A stretch of DNA of 64,000 bases from Thomasclavelia spiroformis (lineage in GTDB: Bacteria; Bacillota_I; Bacilli_A; Erysipelotrichales; Coprobacillaceae). Made by a program: the position numbers and the translations under genes. How positions within the stretch are numbered: position 1 is the first letter of the stretch; the number at the start of each line of letters is the position of its first letter. The stretch lies in assembly GCA_016901755.1 (NCBI GenBank), contig JACJKV010000012.1, forward strand, positions 1 through 64,000, written 5' to 3'. Positions 33,615-43,353 of the stretch are shown one piece after another. Below the pieces are notes generated by a model that was not told the origin of the DNA, ran no database searches, and saw only the letters and a program-made list of their open reading frames with translations.

Positions 33615-33842
33615 ATGGCAATAGATGAAAAATTAATTCAAAGAATCAATGAACTTGCTAAAAAGAAAAAAGCAGGAACAATTACGCAAGAAGAACTGGA
33701 AGAACAGCAGGTTTTGCGTCAGGAATATTTAAAACAGTTTCGTGCTGGCTTTAAAAGTCAGCTGCTTTCGATAAAAGTCTTAGATGAAAAAGGAAATGAT
33801 GTTACTCCACAAAAACTCAAAAATGAAAAACTAAAAAATTAA
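33615..33842 (+). CDS. DUF896 (YnzC/UPF0291) small protein
   Basis: The 75-residue product begins with the family core [37 protein letters not shown], a two-helix basic and acidic hairpin. Function is not established; in Bacillus the gene lies just before tkt in the SOS-linked lexA region, as it does here. AAGGAG precedes the ATG. It lies immediately after the 6S-like RNA terminator. Confidence 0.9.
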   Translation: MAIDEKLIQRINELAKKKKAGTITQEELEEQQVLRQEYLKQFRAGFKSQLLSIKVLDEKGNDVTPQKLKNEKLKN

Positions 33843-33922
33843 TATATTTTTTACATTATTATTTAATTTTCGACTAAAATGTGTATAATATGAATTGATT
33901 TAGATGAGTAAGGGAGAAAAAT

Positions 33923-35899
33923 ATGGATATATCGAAATTATCAATTGCTACTATTAGAAGTTTAGGTATTGATACGATTAATAAGGCAAAATCTGGGCAT
34001 CCAGGTATGGTTTTAGGTGCTGCACCTGCTTTATTTACGTTGTTTGATAAAGAATTAAACATTTATCACAAAGATTCTAGCTGGATCAATCGCGATAGAT
34101 TTGTATTGGCATCAGGACATGCCTCAGCGTTATTATATAGTCTTTTACATTTGTCAGGGTATGATGTTTCAATCGAAGATCTGAAAAATTTCCGTCAGCT
34201 GCATTCATCTACACCAGGACATCCGGAATTTTCATTAACTCATGGAGTTGATGCATCAAGTGGACCTCTAGGACAGGGAATTCCTATGGCAACAGGAATG
34301 GCTATGGCTGAAAAATTCCTGGCAACCAAATTTAATAAAGAAAATTATGATATTATCGATCACTATACTTATGTATTATGTGGCGATGGAGATATGCAGG
34401 AAGGTGTAACATATGAAGCAGCTTCTATTGCGGGACATTTATCATTAGGTAAACTGATTGTTTTATATGATGCTAATCAGGTTACTTTGGACGGACCGCT
34501 TTCAATGTCATTTAGTGAAAATGTCAAGAAAAGATACGAAGCCTGTGGCTGGCAGGTTTTAGAAGTTAAAGATGGAAATGATATCGATGCTATACATAAA
34601 TGCATAAAAAAAGGAAAAAGAGAACAGTTTAAACCTACATTGATCATTGTTAATACTATTATTGGCTATGGTTCACAATTTGCGGGAACTAATAAAGTAC
34701 ATGGAGCACCATTAGGAGAAGAAGATGGAAAACAGGCTAAACTCTCTTATGGTTTTGATCATGATGATTTTTATGTTCCTGAAGAAGTGTACGATCATTT
34801 CCAGAAAAAATCTATAAAAAGAGGAAAAACAAAATATAATCGTTGGCAAAAGCTTGTTAAAGATTATGAGTTAAAATATCCACAGGAAGCTAAAGAATTA
34901 TTTGATGCCATAGCTGATCATTATTCATTAGATATTTCCGAAATCATAAAAAAATATCAGCCAGGATATAATGATGCAACAAGAAATACATCATTTGAAC
35001 TGATTCAGGAAGCAGCTAAACAGAATCCTACATTCCTTTCTGGAACTGCTGACCTGGCAAGTTCGACTAAAACTGAAATCAAAGGGGAAAAGAGCTTCAG
35101 TGTTGAAGACTATGAAGGAAGAAATTTGGTTTTCGGTATCCGTGAATTTGCGATGGTGGCCATCATGAATGGGATGACGCTGCATAAAGGTGTCAAAGTT
35201 TCTGCAGGAGGATTCCTTGTCTTCTCGGATTATTTTAAAGGTGCTTTAAGAATGTCATGTCTGATGCAGTTACCAATTATCTTGCCATTGTCTCATGATT
35301 CGATTGCGGTGGGCGAAGATGGACCAACACATCAGCCTATTGAACAGTTAACAATGTTAAGATCATTACCAAATATTAGAGTATTCAGACCGGCTGACGC
35401 TATAGAAATGGCGGCTGCATGGAAAATGGCTATTGAGTCTAAGCAGAATCCTACTGCATTGATCTTAACGAGACAGAATGTTGATACAATGGCTAACAGT
35501 TCTGTCGATGGAACAATGCGAGGAGCTTATGTCATTGGCAAAGAAAAAGAACATTTGGATGCTATTATCATTGCTACCGGTTCAGAAGTTAATCTGGCAA
35601 TGCAGGCAAAAGAAGAACTGTATAAACAGGGAATCGATGTCAGAGTTGTATCTATGCCATCAATGGAACTGTTTGACTGTCAGGATCAGGAATACAAAGA
35701 AAGTGTGCTGCCTAATGCCATGAGAAAACGTCTGTCAGTTGAAATGGGAAGCGAATTTGGCTGGTACAAATATGTTGGACTAGATGGTATAACTATGTCT
35801 ATTGATGAATTTGGACAAAGTGCACCAGCAAAAGATGTTATTGAATATTATGGATTTAATGTTGATAACATTATCAGCAATATTAAAAAAATGATTTAA
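33923..35899 (+). CDS. tkt: Transketolase
   Basis: A thiamine-diphosphate enzyme of the non-oxidative pentose phosphate pathway that moves two-carbon units. The product is 658 residues. It has KAKSGHPGMVLGAAP at the N-terminus, the ThDP motif GDGDMQEGVTYEA, the pyrimidine-domain segment GIREFAMVAIMNG, and DSIAVGEDGPTHQPIEQL. Order DUF896-tkt-(sirA-like)-yneF is as in Bacillus. AAGGGAG precedes the ATG, and a terminator starts at the stop. Confidence 0.97.
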   Translation: MDISKLSIATIRSLGIDTINKAKSGHPGMVLGAAPALFTLFDKELNIYHKDSSWINRDRFVLASGHASALLYSLLHLSGYDVSIEDLKNFRQLHSSTPGHPEFSLTHGVDASSGPLGQGIPMATGMAMAEKFLATKFNKENYDIIDHYTYVLCGDGDMQEGVTYEAASIAGHLSLGKLIVLYDANQVTLDGPLSMSFSENVKKRYEACGWQVLEVKDGNDIDAIHKCIKKGKREQFKPTLIIVNTIIGYGSQFAGTNKVHGAPLGEEDGKQAKLSYGFDHDDFYVPEEVYDHFQKKSIKRGKTKYNRWQKLVKDYELKYPQEAKELFDAIADHYSLDISEIIKKYQPGYNDATRNTSFELIQEAAKQNPTFLSGTADLASSTKTEIKGEKSFSVEDYEGRNLVFGIREFAMVAIMNGMTLHKGVKVSAGGFLVFSDYFKGALRMSCLMQLPIILPLSHDSIAVGEDGPTHQPIEQLTMLRSLPNIRVFRPADAIEMAAAWKMAIESKQNPTALILTRQNVDTMANSSVDGTMRGAYVIGKEKEHLDAIIIATGSEVNLAMQAKEELYKQGIDVRVVSMPSMELFDCQDQEYKESVLPNAMRKRLSVEMGSEFGWYKYVGLDGITMSIDEFGQSAPAKDVIEYYGFNVDNIISNIKKMI

Positions 35900-35925
35900 A
35901 AAAGGAATTTATTTCCTTTTTTTTT
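35898..35925 (+). terminator. Rho-independent terminator after tkt
   Basis: AAAAGGAA/TTTCCTTTT stem followed by a long T-run, starting at the stop codon. Confidence 0.85.
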
Positions 35926-35971
35926 ACATTTTATGCTTTTTGTTTATGATAAGATATAACCGGTGATGAAG

Positions 35972-36334
35972 ATGAAGTATACTATATTGGCTTATAAAGA
36001 AGAATATCGCTTGTTGTTTGAGAATTATCATAAACTGAAGCATTTTTTAATTGAACTTCAAGCTGATGGTCCATATCTGCATGCAGTTAAAGCGAACTAT
36101 TTTGAAGATGTATCTTTTTTGAATCAATATATTTTTAATCAGCTTTCAACTAGAACAGATTATCAAAGACAGGGTCATTTACATATTTTAAATAACTTTT
36201 TAACTGGAAAAAAAATAACACTGGAAATCAGAAACAATAAAATTTATATTGAATCTGCTGATAAAAACAATATATTCTTTTATATTGTCTATCAAAATCT
36301 AAAAAACTATGTTATAATAGATAAGAACTTGTAA
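35972..36334 (+). CDS. sirA: Probable SirA-like sporulation inhibitor of replication
   Basis: A 120-residue cytoplasmic protein lying exactly where Bacillus has sirA (yneE), between tkt and yneF. The pattern fits: YTILAYKEEYRLLF at the N-terminus against SirA YTYLIKEEFANHYF, and a C-terminal block with IYIESADKNNIFFYIV against the SirA strand/helix run. SirA binds DnaA at the onset of sporulation and stops re-initiation; the gene is under Spo0A control in Bacillus. The assignment rests on position and a distant pattern. ATG 35972 follows GGTGA by five bases; GTG 35963 and ATG 35966 are alternatives. Confidence 0.6.
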   Translation: MKYTILAYKEEYRLLFENYHKLKHFLIELQADGPYLHAVKANYFEDVSFLNQYIFNQLSTRTDYQRQGHLHILNNFLTGKKITLEIRNNKIYIESADKNNIFFYIVYQNLKNYVIIDKNL

Positions 36335-36349
36335 AGGGGGTATTATCAA

Positions 36350-36550
36350 ATGCTATATGCTATTCTGGGAATTATTATAGGATTAGTTATAGGTTTCTTT
36401 GCATCTCGTTATTTCTTCAAAAAACAATTACAGAAAAATCCACCAATTAATGAAAAAATGATTCGAGCTATGTATATGGAAATGGGTAGAAAACCAAGTG
36501 AGGCACAAATCAAGAGAATTATGGCCTCTGTTAAAGCACAATACAAATAA
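36350..36550 (+). CDS. yneF: YneF-family (UPF0154) small membrane protein
   Basis: The 66-residue product has one N-terminal membrane helix (3-25) and the invariant tail INEKMIRAMYMEMGRKPSEA. The biochemical role is unknown. AAAGGGGG precedes the ATG. It is 15 bases downstream of the SirA-like gene and probably co-transcribed with it. Confidence 0.93.
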   Translation: MLYAILGIIIGLVIGFFASRYFFKKQLQKNPPINEKMIRAMYMEMGRKPSEAQIKRIMASVKAQYK

Positions 36551-36569
36551 GGGCAGGCCCTTATTTTTT
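36548..36569 (+). terminator. Terminator after yneF
   Basis: AATAAGGG pairs with CCCTTATT around a four-base loop, then six Ts; it overlaps the yneF stop. It ends only seven bases before the next start codon. Confidence 0.75.
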
Positions 36570-36576
36570 GTTTATT

Positions 36577-37206
36577 ATGAAAATATATATAACCAGACAT
36601 TCACTAACAAAGTGGAATGAAGAAAAACGACTGCAGGGATGGAAAGATTCACCTTTGACTTTACAAGGTGAAACAGATGCAAAAAAACTGGGCGTTTATA
36701 TGAAACGGTTTCATATAGACAGGATTTATTCTTCGCCAATTGAAAGAGCTTATCAGACAGCTATCAAAGCTTTTCCAGACGATCATGTCATTAAAGATGA
36801 CCGATTAAAAGAAATGAATTTTGGTGATTATGAAGGCTTGCTGATTTCAGATTTACGGAACCGACAGGATTATCATGATTTGTGGTATCATCCTCAAGCT
36901 CAAAGCTGTTTACCAGGCGGTGAAACTTATCAGCATATTATTGAACGGCTTAACAGCTTTTTTAAGGAAAAGTACGAGGAAGACGCACAACAGAGTATTT
37001 TTATTACGATTCATGGGATGCTTTTTACAATTTTACATGGTATGATGCTAGATTTGCCAGTGGAAAGATTCAATGAGGTCAATCAAGAGATAGTAAGAGG
37101 ATGTTCGTTGTCACTGGTTGAATATGATGGTCAGTCTTTTGATATAATATATATAGGAAATGATGAGTTTTTAGACCCGATGAACAACAAAATTGTTTAT
37201 AAATAA
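36577..37206 (+). CDS. Histidine phosphatase family protein (phosphoglycerate mutase-like)
   Basis: A 209-residue phosphohistidine phosphatase. The catalytic motif reads TRHSLTKWN (RHS in place of the usual RHG), with SSPIERAYQTA, and the second His in ITIHGMLF. A phospho-sugar or nucleotide substrate is likely, not specified. No ribosome site is visible before ATG 36577, which lies a few bases after a terminator T-run, so the message may be leaderless or the true start may be elsewhere. It is followed by a bidirectional terminator. Confidence 0.87.
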   Translation: MKIYITRHSLTKWNEEKRLQGWKDSPLTLQGETDAKKLGVYMKRFHIDRIYSSPIERAYQTAIKAFPDDHVIKDDRLKEMNFGDYEGLLISDLRNRQDYHDLWYHPQAQSCLPGGETYQHIIERLNSFFKEKYEEDAQQSIFITIHGMLFTILHGMMLDLPVERFNEVNQEIVRGCSLSLVEYDGQSFDIIYIGNDEFLDPMNNKIVYK

Positions 37207-37209
37207 TAT

Positions 37210-37239
37210 AAAAGCCAGATGAAAAATCTGGCTTTTATT
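37210..37239. terminator. Bidirectional terminator between the phosphatase and plsY
   Basis: AAAAGCCAGAT/ATCTGGCTTTT stem, with T-runs in both directions. Confidence 0.87.
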
Positions 37240-37253
37240 GACAGTATTTAATT

Positions 37254-37853
37254 TTACATCCAGGTTATTTTTGATTCAGTCTTATTGAAAATTCTTTTGA
37301 TGTTTTCTTTATGTCTGAATACCAGAATAAAGATCGATAACGCCAGACAGATTTTTCCGGTTAAAGTAACATTCAGGGTTGGCAGTATTAAAAGAACAGA
37401 CAAAGAAGCAATGATTGAAGATAATGAAACGTATTTAGAAATCTTCAAAACAATAAAAAATACTACCAGACTCAATACAGCCCATATAGGAGCAACACAA
37501 AGGAAATAACCGATACTCGTTGATACAGCTTTACCACCTTTGAATTGAGCAAATACTGGCCAGCAATGACCAATGATACAGGCTACACCAGCTATGTATT
37601 TGACATCATTGTTAAACCCTAACAGCTGTGACAGATAATTTGTCAGCAATACTATAAAAAAGGCTTTAAAAGCATCAAGAATGATTACCGCAACACCGGC
37701 TTTTTTTCCTAAAACTCTTCCGGCATTAGTTCCTCCTAAATTTCCCGAACCGCTTTTTCTGACATCGGTATTGTAAAAAAGTTTTCCAATAACCAAGGCA
37801 AAAGGAATTGATCCGTATAAATAACCTAGTAAAATACAACCTATTTCATACAT
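37254..37853 (-). CDS. plsY: Glycerol-3-phosphate acyltransferase (acyl-phosphate dependent)
   Basis: Makes 1-acyl-glycerol-3-phosphate from acyl-phosphate in the membrane. The product is 199 residues with five membrane helices. The three loop motifs are SGSGNLGGTNAGRVLG, HCWPVFAQFKGGKAVST, and the C-terminal FRHKENIKRI. ATG 37853 follows GGTGAT; a GTG at 37865 would overlap that site. It is divergent from parE-parC, an arrangement also seen in other Firmicutes. Confidence 0.95.
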   Translation of the reverse strand: MYEIGCILLGYLYGSIPFALVIGKLFYNTDVRKSGSGNLGGTNAGRVLGKKAGVAVIILDAFKAFFIVLLTNYLSQLLGFNNDVKYIAGVACIIGHCWPVFAQFKGGKAVSTSIGYFLCVAPIWAVLSLVVFFIVLKISKYVSLSSIIASLSVLLILPTLNVTLTGKICLALSIFILVFRHKENIKRIFNKTESKITWM

Positions 37854-37960
37854 TTTTATCACCACAATTAATTATAGTCATGTTGTATAAAAAAGCAATT
37901 AATCTTTAAAAAAAAAAGAAGATTTGTTATAATGTCCAAGTATTGCAAAGGAGTGTTTTC

Positions 37961-39886
37961 ATGGTAAAAAAGAATTCTTATGATGAATCAAATATTCAGA
38001 TATTGGAAGGATTGGAAGCTGTCAGAAAAAGACCGGGAATGTACATAGGTTCAACTGACAGTCGAGGATTGCATCATTTAGTGTGGGAAATCGTTGATAA
38101 TGCCATTGATGAAGCTTTGAGTGGCTATGGCAATGAAATCAACGTTACGATATGTCAAGATAATAGTATCATGGTTCAGGATCACGGTCGTGGTATGCCA
38201 ACGGGAATGCATGCTTCTGGACGACCTGCCACAGAAGTTATTTTAACGGTACTTCATGCTGGAGGAAAGTTTTCAGAGGAAGGCGGATACAAAACGTCTG
38301 GTGGTTTGCATGGTGTAGGAGCTTCGGTTGTTAATGCTTTGTCTTCCTGGCTGGAAGTAACGGTTCAAAGAGATGGAAAAAAATATTTTCAGCGATTTGA
38401 AGAAGGCGGAGAGAAAATTGGTAAGCTTAAAGTGATTGGGAAATCAAATGAAACAGGAACACTTATTCATTTTTTACCAAATAAAGATTTATTTTCCACA
38501 ACTGATTTTAATTTTAATACCATCAGTGAACGTTTAATGGAAAGTGCTTATTTGTTAAAAGGAATTAAAATTACTTTAGAAGATCAAAGAAAAGACAAAT
38601 TTGCTGAATATCATTTTGATAATGGTCTGGAATCTTTTATTCAGTATTTAAATCTTAACAAGACACCATTGCATCAGGTCATTACTTTTGAAGGAATGCA
38701 AAACGATATTGAAGCAGATATTGCCATTCAGTATAGTGACAGTTACCAGGAAACAATTTTGTCTTATGTCAATCTGGTGAGAACAGGGGATGGCGGGACG
38801 CATGAAACAGGTTTTAAAAGCGGATTGACAAAAACATTTAATGAATATGCCAGAAAATATAATTTACTTAAAGAAAAAGATAAAAATCTTGAAGGAAATG
38901 ATGTCAGAGAAGGGTTATCGGCAATTATTTCTGTCAAAGTACCTGAAAGATATCTGCAGTTTGAAGGTCAAACCAAAAGTAAACTGGGAACACCAGAAGC
39001 CAGAAATATCGTAGAAAATATCATATATGAAAAGCTGTCTTATTTTCTGGAAGAAAATAAAGAAGTTGCTGATCGTCTGGTGAAAAAGATGATCAAGGCA
39101 GCGCAAGTCAGAGAGGCAGCCAGAAAAGCCCGTGAAGCCGCAAGAAAAGGTAAAGGAAGCCGTCAGGAGAAAATATTGAGTGGGAAGCTGGCACCAGCAC
39201 AGTCAAAAAACAAAAAGAAAAATGAATTATATATTGTCGAGGGTGATTCGGCAGGCGGTAGTGCCAAACAAGGGCGTGACAGAAAGTTTCAGGCTATTTT
39301 ACCTTTAAGAGGAAAAGTATTAAATAGTGAAAAAGTATCTTTACAGGATATATTGAAAAATGAAGAACTGGCAACACTGATCAATACTATTGGAGCAGGA
39401 TTTGGCAGTGATTTTAAGGTAAGTGACAGTCAGTATGATAAAATCATCATCATGACTGACGCGGATACCGATGGAGCGCATATTCAGATTTTACTGCTGA
39501 CATTTTTTTATCGATACATGAAAGAACTGATCCTGGCTGGAAAAGTATATATAGCTTTACCACCTTTATACAAAGTATCAAAAAAAGCTGGTAAAAAAGA
39601 AGAAATTATTTACTGCTGGGAAGATCATGAACTTGAAATGGCCAAAAAGAAAATTGGTAAAGGATATTATGTTCAAAGATATAAAGGATTAGGGGAAATG
39701 AATGCTTCTCAGCTATGGGAGACAACCATGAATCCTGAAACAAGAACACTTATTCAGGTTTCAATCGAAGACGCAGCTGCTGTTGAAAGAAGAGTCAGTG
39801 TACTGATGGGCGATAAAGTAGAGCCCCGTAGAGAATGGATCGAACAGAATGTTCAGTTCTCTTTAGAGGACGATTATCAGATCTAG
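37961..39886 (+). CDS. parE: DNA topoisomerase IV subunit B
   Basis: ATPase subunit of the decatenase. The product is 641 residues. It has a GHKL ATP site (EIVDNAIDEAL, the GRGMP segment, GGLHGVGASVVNALS), the transducer, and TOPRIM EGDSAGGSAKQGRDRKFQAILPLRGK split by DADTDGAHIQILLL. The long-loop IVDNAIDEALSGYG and the downstream parC indicate ParE rather than GyrB. ATG 37961 follows AAAGGAG; parC starts 10 bases after its stop. Confidence 0.95.
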   Translation: MVKKNSYDESNIQILEGLEAVRKRPGMYIGSTDSRGLHHLVWEIVDNAIDEALSGYGNEINVTICQDNSIMVQDHGRGMPTGMHASGRPATEVILTVLHAGGKFSEEGGYKTSGGLHGVGASVVNALSSWLEVTVQRDGKKYFQRFEEGGEKIGKLKVIGKSNETGTLIHFLPNKDLFSTTDFNFNTISERLMESAYLLKGIKITLEDQRKDKFAEYHFDNGLESFIQYLNLNKTPLHQVITFEGMQNDIEADIAIQYSDSYQETILSYVNLVRTGDGGTHETGFKSGLTKTFNEYARKYNLLKEKDKNLEGNDVREGLSAIISVKVPERYLQFEGQTKSKLGTPEARNIVENIIYEKLSYFLEENKEVADRLVKKMIKAAQVREAARKAREAARKGKGSRQEKILSGKLAPAQSKNKKKNELYIVEGDSAGGSAKQGRDRKFQAILPLRGKVLNSEKVSLQDILKNEELATLINTIGAGFGSDFKVSDSQYDKIIIMTDADTDGAHIQILLLTFFYRYMKELILAGKVYIALPPLYKVSKKAGKKEEIIYCWEDHELEMAKKKIGKGYYVQRYKGLGEMNASQLWETTMNPETRTLIQVSIEDAAAVERRVSVLMGDKVEPRREWIEQNVQFSLEDDYQI

Positions 39887-39895
39887 GAGGTTTAT

Positions 39896-42514
39896 ATGAG
39901 TGACAAGAAAATTGTAATGAACTTAGAAACGATCATGGGAGATCGTTTTGGCAAGTATTCAAAATATATCATTCAAGATCGTGCTTTACCGGATGTCAGA
40001 GATGGATTGAAACCGGTGCAAAGAAGAATTCTATATTCCATGAATAAAGAAGGAAACATTGCTTCAAAGCCATATCGTAAATCAGCTAAAACTGTTGGAA
40101 ATGTTATTGGTAATTATCATCCTCATGGTGATACTTCAGTTTATGATGCTATGGTAAGGCTGTCGCAGGAATGGAAGATCAGAGCACCGCTGATAGATAT
40201 GCAAGGGAATAATGGATCCATAGATAATGATCCACCTGCAGCTATGCGTTATACTGAAGCCCGACTGTCGCCGATTGCCTCTGAACTGCTCAAAGACCTG
40301 GATAAAGAGACAGTATTGATGTCGTTAAATTTCGATGATACTGAATATGAACCGACGGTTTTACCTGCAGCTTATCCAAACTTGCTGGTTAATGGAGCAA
40401 CGGGGATTTCAGCAGGATATGCAACCGATATTCCACCGCATAATCTTATGGAAGTTATTGATGCAACAATTTATCGTATCAGGTATCCACATTGTCATCT
40501 TGATAAGCTCATGGAATTTATCAAAGGTCCTGATTTTCCTACGGGAGCTATTGTTGAAGGCTTAGATGGTATTAAGTCAGCTTTTACCAAAGGAAAAGGA
40601 AAAGTCATCGTTCGTGCAAAAACTGAAATTGTGGAACAGAAAAATATGAATCAGATCATTATTACAGAAATACCTTATGAGGTCAATAAGGTGGATCTGG
40701 TAAGAAAAATCGATGAAATTAGATTTAATAGAAATATTGATGGTATCCTAGAAGTAAGAGATGAATCAGATAGAGAAGGGTTACGCATTGCGATTGATCT
40801 GAAAAAGACAGTAAACGTTGAAAATACGCTCAATTACTTTTTCAAAAATACTGATTTACAGAAAAACTATAATTATAATATGGTTGCAATCAGAAATAAA
40901 CGTCCTGAACTTATGGGTATCATAGATATTATCGATGGATATATTGATCATCGTATCGATGTGGTTACCAGAAGCAGTCTCTATGATTTAAAGAAGGCCA
41001 AAGACCGTCTTCATATAGTAGATGGTCTGATCAAAGCAATATCAATATTAGATGATGTTGTTAAAACCATACGTCATTCACAAAATAAAGCTGATGCCAA
41101 AACCAATCTGATAAATCAGTATGGTTTTACTGACAGACAGGCAGAAGCAATCGTTATGCTCCAGCTTTATCGTTTGACCAATACTGATATTGTTGCGCTA
41201 GAAAAAGAAAAAGAAGAACTCGACTTAAAAATAAATCAGCTAAATGAAATTCTTGACAGTGATGAAGTATTGCGTAAAGTAATTATTACTCAGTTAAAAG
41301 AAATCAAGAAAAAATATCCTATGCCACGTTTGACACAGATCAAAGAACAGATCAGTGATATCAGAATTGATGAAAAAGCTATGATCATTGAAGAAGATAT
41401 CAATGTATCTGTTACCAGGGATGGTTATATCAAAAGAATATCGCAACGTTCGATCAAGGCAAGTACAGGTATTCCTTTTGGTAAAAAAGAAGATGATATT
41501 CTTATTGCCATGTATGCTGCCAGTACGATAGATCATCTGCTGTTATTTACAAATAAAGGAAATTATCTGTTTGTTCCACTTCATAAAATAGAAGAGTTTA
41601 AATGGAAAGATATTGGAAAACATATCAGTTATCTTATTAAAGTGGCAGCTGATGAAAAAATCATTACTGCGATGCTGATCAAAGATTTCTCTTTACCATT
41701 ATATGTTCTGCTGGCAACCAGAAACGGTCAGATCAAACGTACAGCCTTAAAAGATTTTGAGGTACAGCGCTATTCAAAAGCTATGAAATGCATGTCTTTA
41801 AAAGATGATGATGAAGTCATTGCTGCGCATTTAACAAATAATCAGCAAGGGATCCTGATTGCTACTAAAGCAGGATATGGAGCTATTTACAGTGAACAGG
41901 AAGTCTCTATATTAGGGGTCAAAGCTGCTGGTATCAAAGCTTTAAACATTAAAGGAGATTGTGTTGTAGCCGTTGAAACTTTTGATCCGCTGACCAATAA
42001 TTCAGTTATCCTGATGAATACAGAAGGACAGATCAAACGTTTAAAACTGATGGATATTCCAACATGTAAACGTACTAACAAAGGAACAATTCTTTATAAA
42101 AATCTTAAAACGAAGACCATCTATTTATATAATGCCTTAGTGGTCAATAATCATGATGAAATGACAGTTGTTACCAGTCTGCAAAATAATTATTCTTATG
42201 TGGCTACTGATTTTAATTATGGTTCACTGCAGTCTCGTTTTGTTTCTTTCATTTCATTAGAGAAAGAAGAAAAAATTGTAATGAATCGTATCAGTCATGA
42301 TATTACCACAGATGATTTTGCCATTGAGCCAAAAAAATCATCACAGATTAATGCTTTAGAGATAAAAGCTGAAAATACACCCACGCTGTTAGATGATTTT
42401 GATATTGATACGTCAAAACCTAAGCCAAAGACTGTAAATACGAAACAGAAAAAAGAGGAAACTCACTATGAAAAAATATCTTTAGCGGATATTTTAAATG
42501 AGGATGATTTCTAA
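39896..42514 (+). CDS. parC: DNA topoisomerase IV subunit A
   Basis: DNA-breaking and rejoining subunit that decatenates sister chromosomes. The product is 872 residues. The N-terminus has [19 protein letters not shown], the catalytic Tyr in [10 protein letters not shown] (about residue 120), and the quinolone region [15 protein letters not shown]. The C-terminus is a beta-pinwheel, ending with a polar tail rich in Lys and Pro. At the S. aureus S80/E84-equivalent positions it has Thr and Asp. AGGAGG lies ahead of ATG 39896. It is coupled to parE and its terminator is shared with sigK. Confidence 0.95.
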   Translation: MSDKKIVMNLETIMGDRFGKYSKYIIQDRALPDVRDGLKPVQRRILYSMNKEGNIASKPYRKSAKTVGNVIGNYHPHGDTSVYDAMVRLSQEWKIRAPLIDMQGNNGSIDNDPPAAMRYTEARLSPIASELLKDLDKETVLMSLNFDDTEYEPTVLPAAYPNLLVNGATGISAGYATDIPPHNLMEVIDATIYRIRYPHCHLDKLMEFIKGPDFPTGAIVEGLDGIKSAFTKGKGKVIVRAKTEIVEQKNMNQIIITEIPYEVNKVDLVRKIDEIRFNRNIDGILEVRDESDREGLRIAIDLKKTVNVENTLNYFFKNTDLQKNYNYNMVAIRNKRPELMGIIDIIDGYIDHRIDVVTRSSLYDLKKAKDRLHIVDGLIKAISILDDVVKTIRHSQNKADAKTNLINQYGFTDRQAEAIVMLQLYRLTNTDIVALEKEKEELDLKINQLNEILDSDEVLRKVIITQLKEIKKKYPMPRLTQIKEQISDIRIDEKAMIIEEDINVSVTRDGYIKRISQRSIKASTGIPFGKKEDDILIAMYAASTIDHLLLFTNKGNYLFVPLHKIEEFKWKDIGKHISYLIKVAADEKIITAMLIKDFSLPLYVLLATRNGQIKRTALKDFEVQRYSKAMKCMSLKDDDEVIAAHLTNNQQGILIATKAGYGAIYSEQEVSILGVKAAGIKALNIKGDCVVAVETFDPLTNNSVILMNTEGQIKRLKLMDIPTCKRTNKGTILYKNLKTKTIYLYNALVVNNHDEMTVVTSLQNNYSYVATDFNYGSLQSRFVSFISLEKEEKIVMNRISHDITTDDFAIEPKKSSQINALEIKAENTPTLLDDFDIDTSKPKPKTVNTKQKKEETHYEKISLADILNEDDF

Positions 42515-42544
42515 ACGGTTCTTATGATGAAGAACCGTTTTTTT
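42513..42544. terminator. Bidirectional terminator between parC and sigK
   Basis: AAACGGTTCTT/AAGAACCGTTT with a six-base loop, followed by Ts on the plus strand; the stem lies at both stop codons. Confidence 0.88.
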
Positions 42545-43217
42545 CAATATGATATTTTAAAAGTCTGATCAAAGCTTTTTTTTCGATTCTAGAAACATAG
42601 GAACGACTGATATGATAGATTTCAGCAATTTCATTTTGTGTATATTTTTTAGAATTAAACAAACCATATCTTTTGGTTAGAATATCCTGTTCTTTTTTTG
42701 AAAGAAACTGAAAATAATTCATAAACTCATTGATCTGATCCTGATGGTAAATCTGATCAGGAATTTCGGGATCATTATTGGGCAGTAAATCTTCCAAAAC
42801 AATCTCACTGCCATCTTTGTCAGTTTTTAAGACTTCGTTGAGCGATACTTCTGCATTAGTCTTTTTTGTTGAGCGCAGATGCATGAGAATTTCATTTTCA
42901 ATACAACGGGCAGCGTAAGTTGCTAAACGAATGTTTTTTTCACTTTTGAAGTTATCTACCGCCTTGATCAGACCAATCGTTCCAATTGAAATCAGATCTT
43001 CCTGCAGTTCTTTATTGGCTTCATATTTTTTTGCGATATGGGCAACCAGTCTTAGATTTTTTTCGATTAATATATCCCTGGCTTCCTTATCGCCCTGATT
43101 CTTCTTTTCCAGATAAAACTGTTCTTCTTTTTGGGTCAAGGGGAGCTGAAATGATTTAGAACGGATATAGGATATAAAAAAGGCATTATTGAGCAAGGCC
43201 ATTATCAATGTGTACAT
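42522..43217 (-). CDS. sigK: Sporulation sigma factor sigma-K precursor
   Basis: Late mother-cell sigma factor, made as an inactive membrane-bound precursor and freed by SpoIVFB. The product is 231 residues. A hydrophobic pro-sequence (about residues 1-20: MALLNNAFFISYIRSK) resembles that of Bacillus pro-sigma-K. Region 2 contains KNLRLVAHIAKKYE, LISIGTIGLIKAVDNF and LATYAARCIENEILMHLRS; region 4 ends SRSYVSRIEKKALIRL. The frame is uninterrupted, so no skin-type prophage is present. GAGAGGTG precedes the ATG. It is divergent from yqeH. Confidence 0.95.
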   Translation of the reverse strand: MYTLIMALLNNAFFISYIRSKSFQLPLTQKEEQFYLEKKNQGDKEARDILIEKNLRLVAHIAKKYEANKELQEDLISIGTIGLIKAVDNFKSEKNIRLATYAARCIENEILMHLRSTKKTNAEVSLNEVLKTDKDGSEIVLEDLLPNNDPEIPDQIYHQDQINEFMNYFQFLSKKEQDILTKRYGLFNSKKYTQNEIAEIYHISRSYVSRIEKKALIRLLKYHIEKNGSSS

Positions 43218-43353
43218 GTTTTCACCTCTCTATTATTAAATGCACTATAAAAAAAATAATGTCTCAATGGTGAAAATTATGTCGATTTAAGCTCTTTTCT
43301 TTTCTTTTCAAATAGCGTAAAATAAGGTACAATTGGACAGGTAAGGAGAAGAT

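Noticed and set aside
43235-43263. A sigma-E-like promoter upstream of sigK (GACATTATT and CATTTAAT on the minus strand)
   Set aside because: Only 6 of 8 bases fit the -10 and the spacing of 12 is too short.
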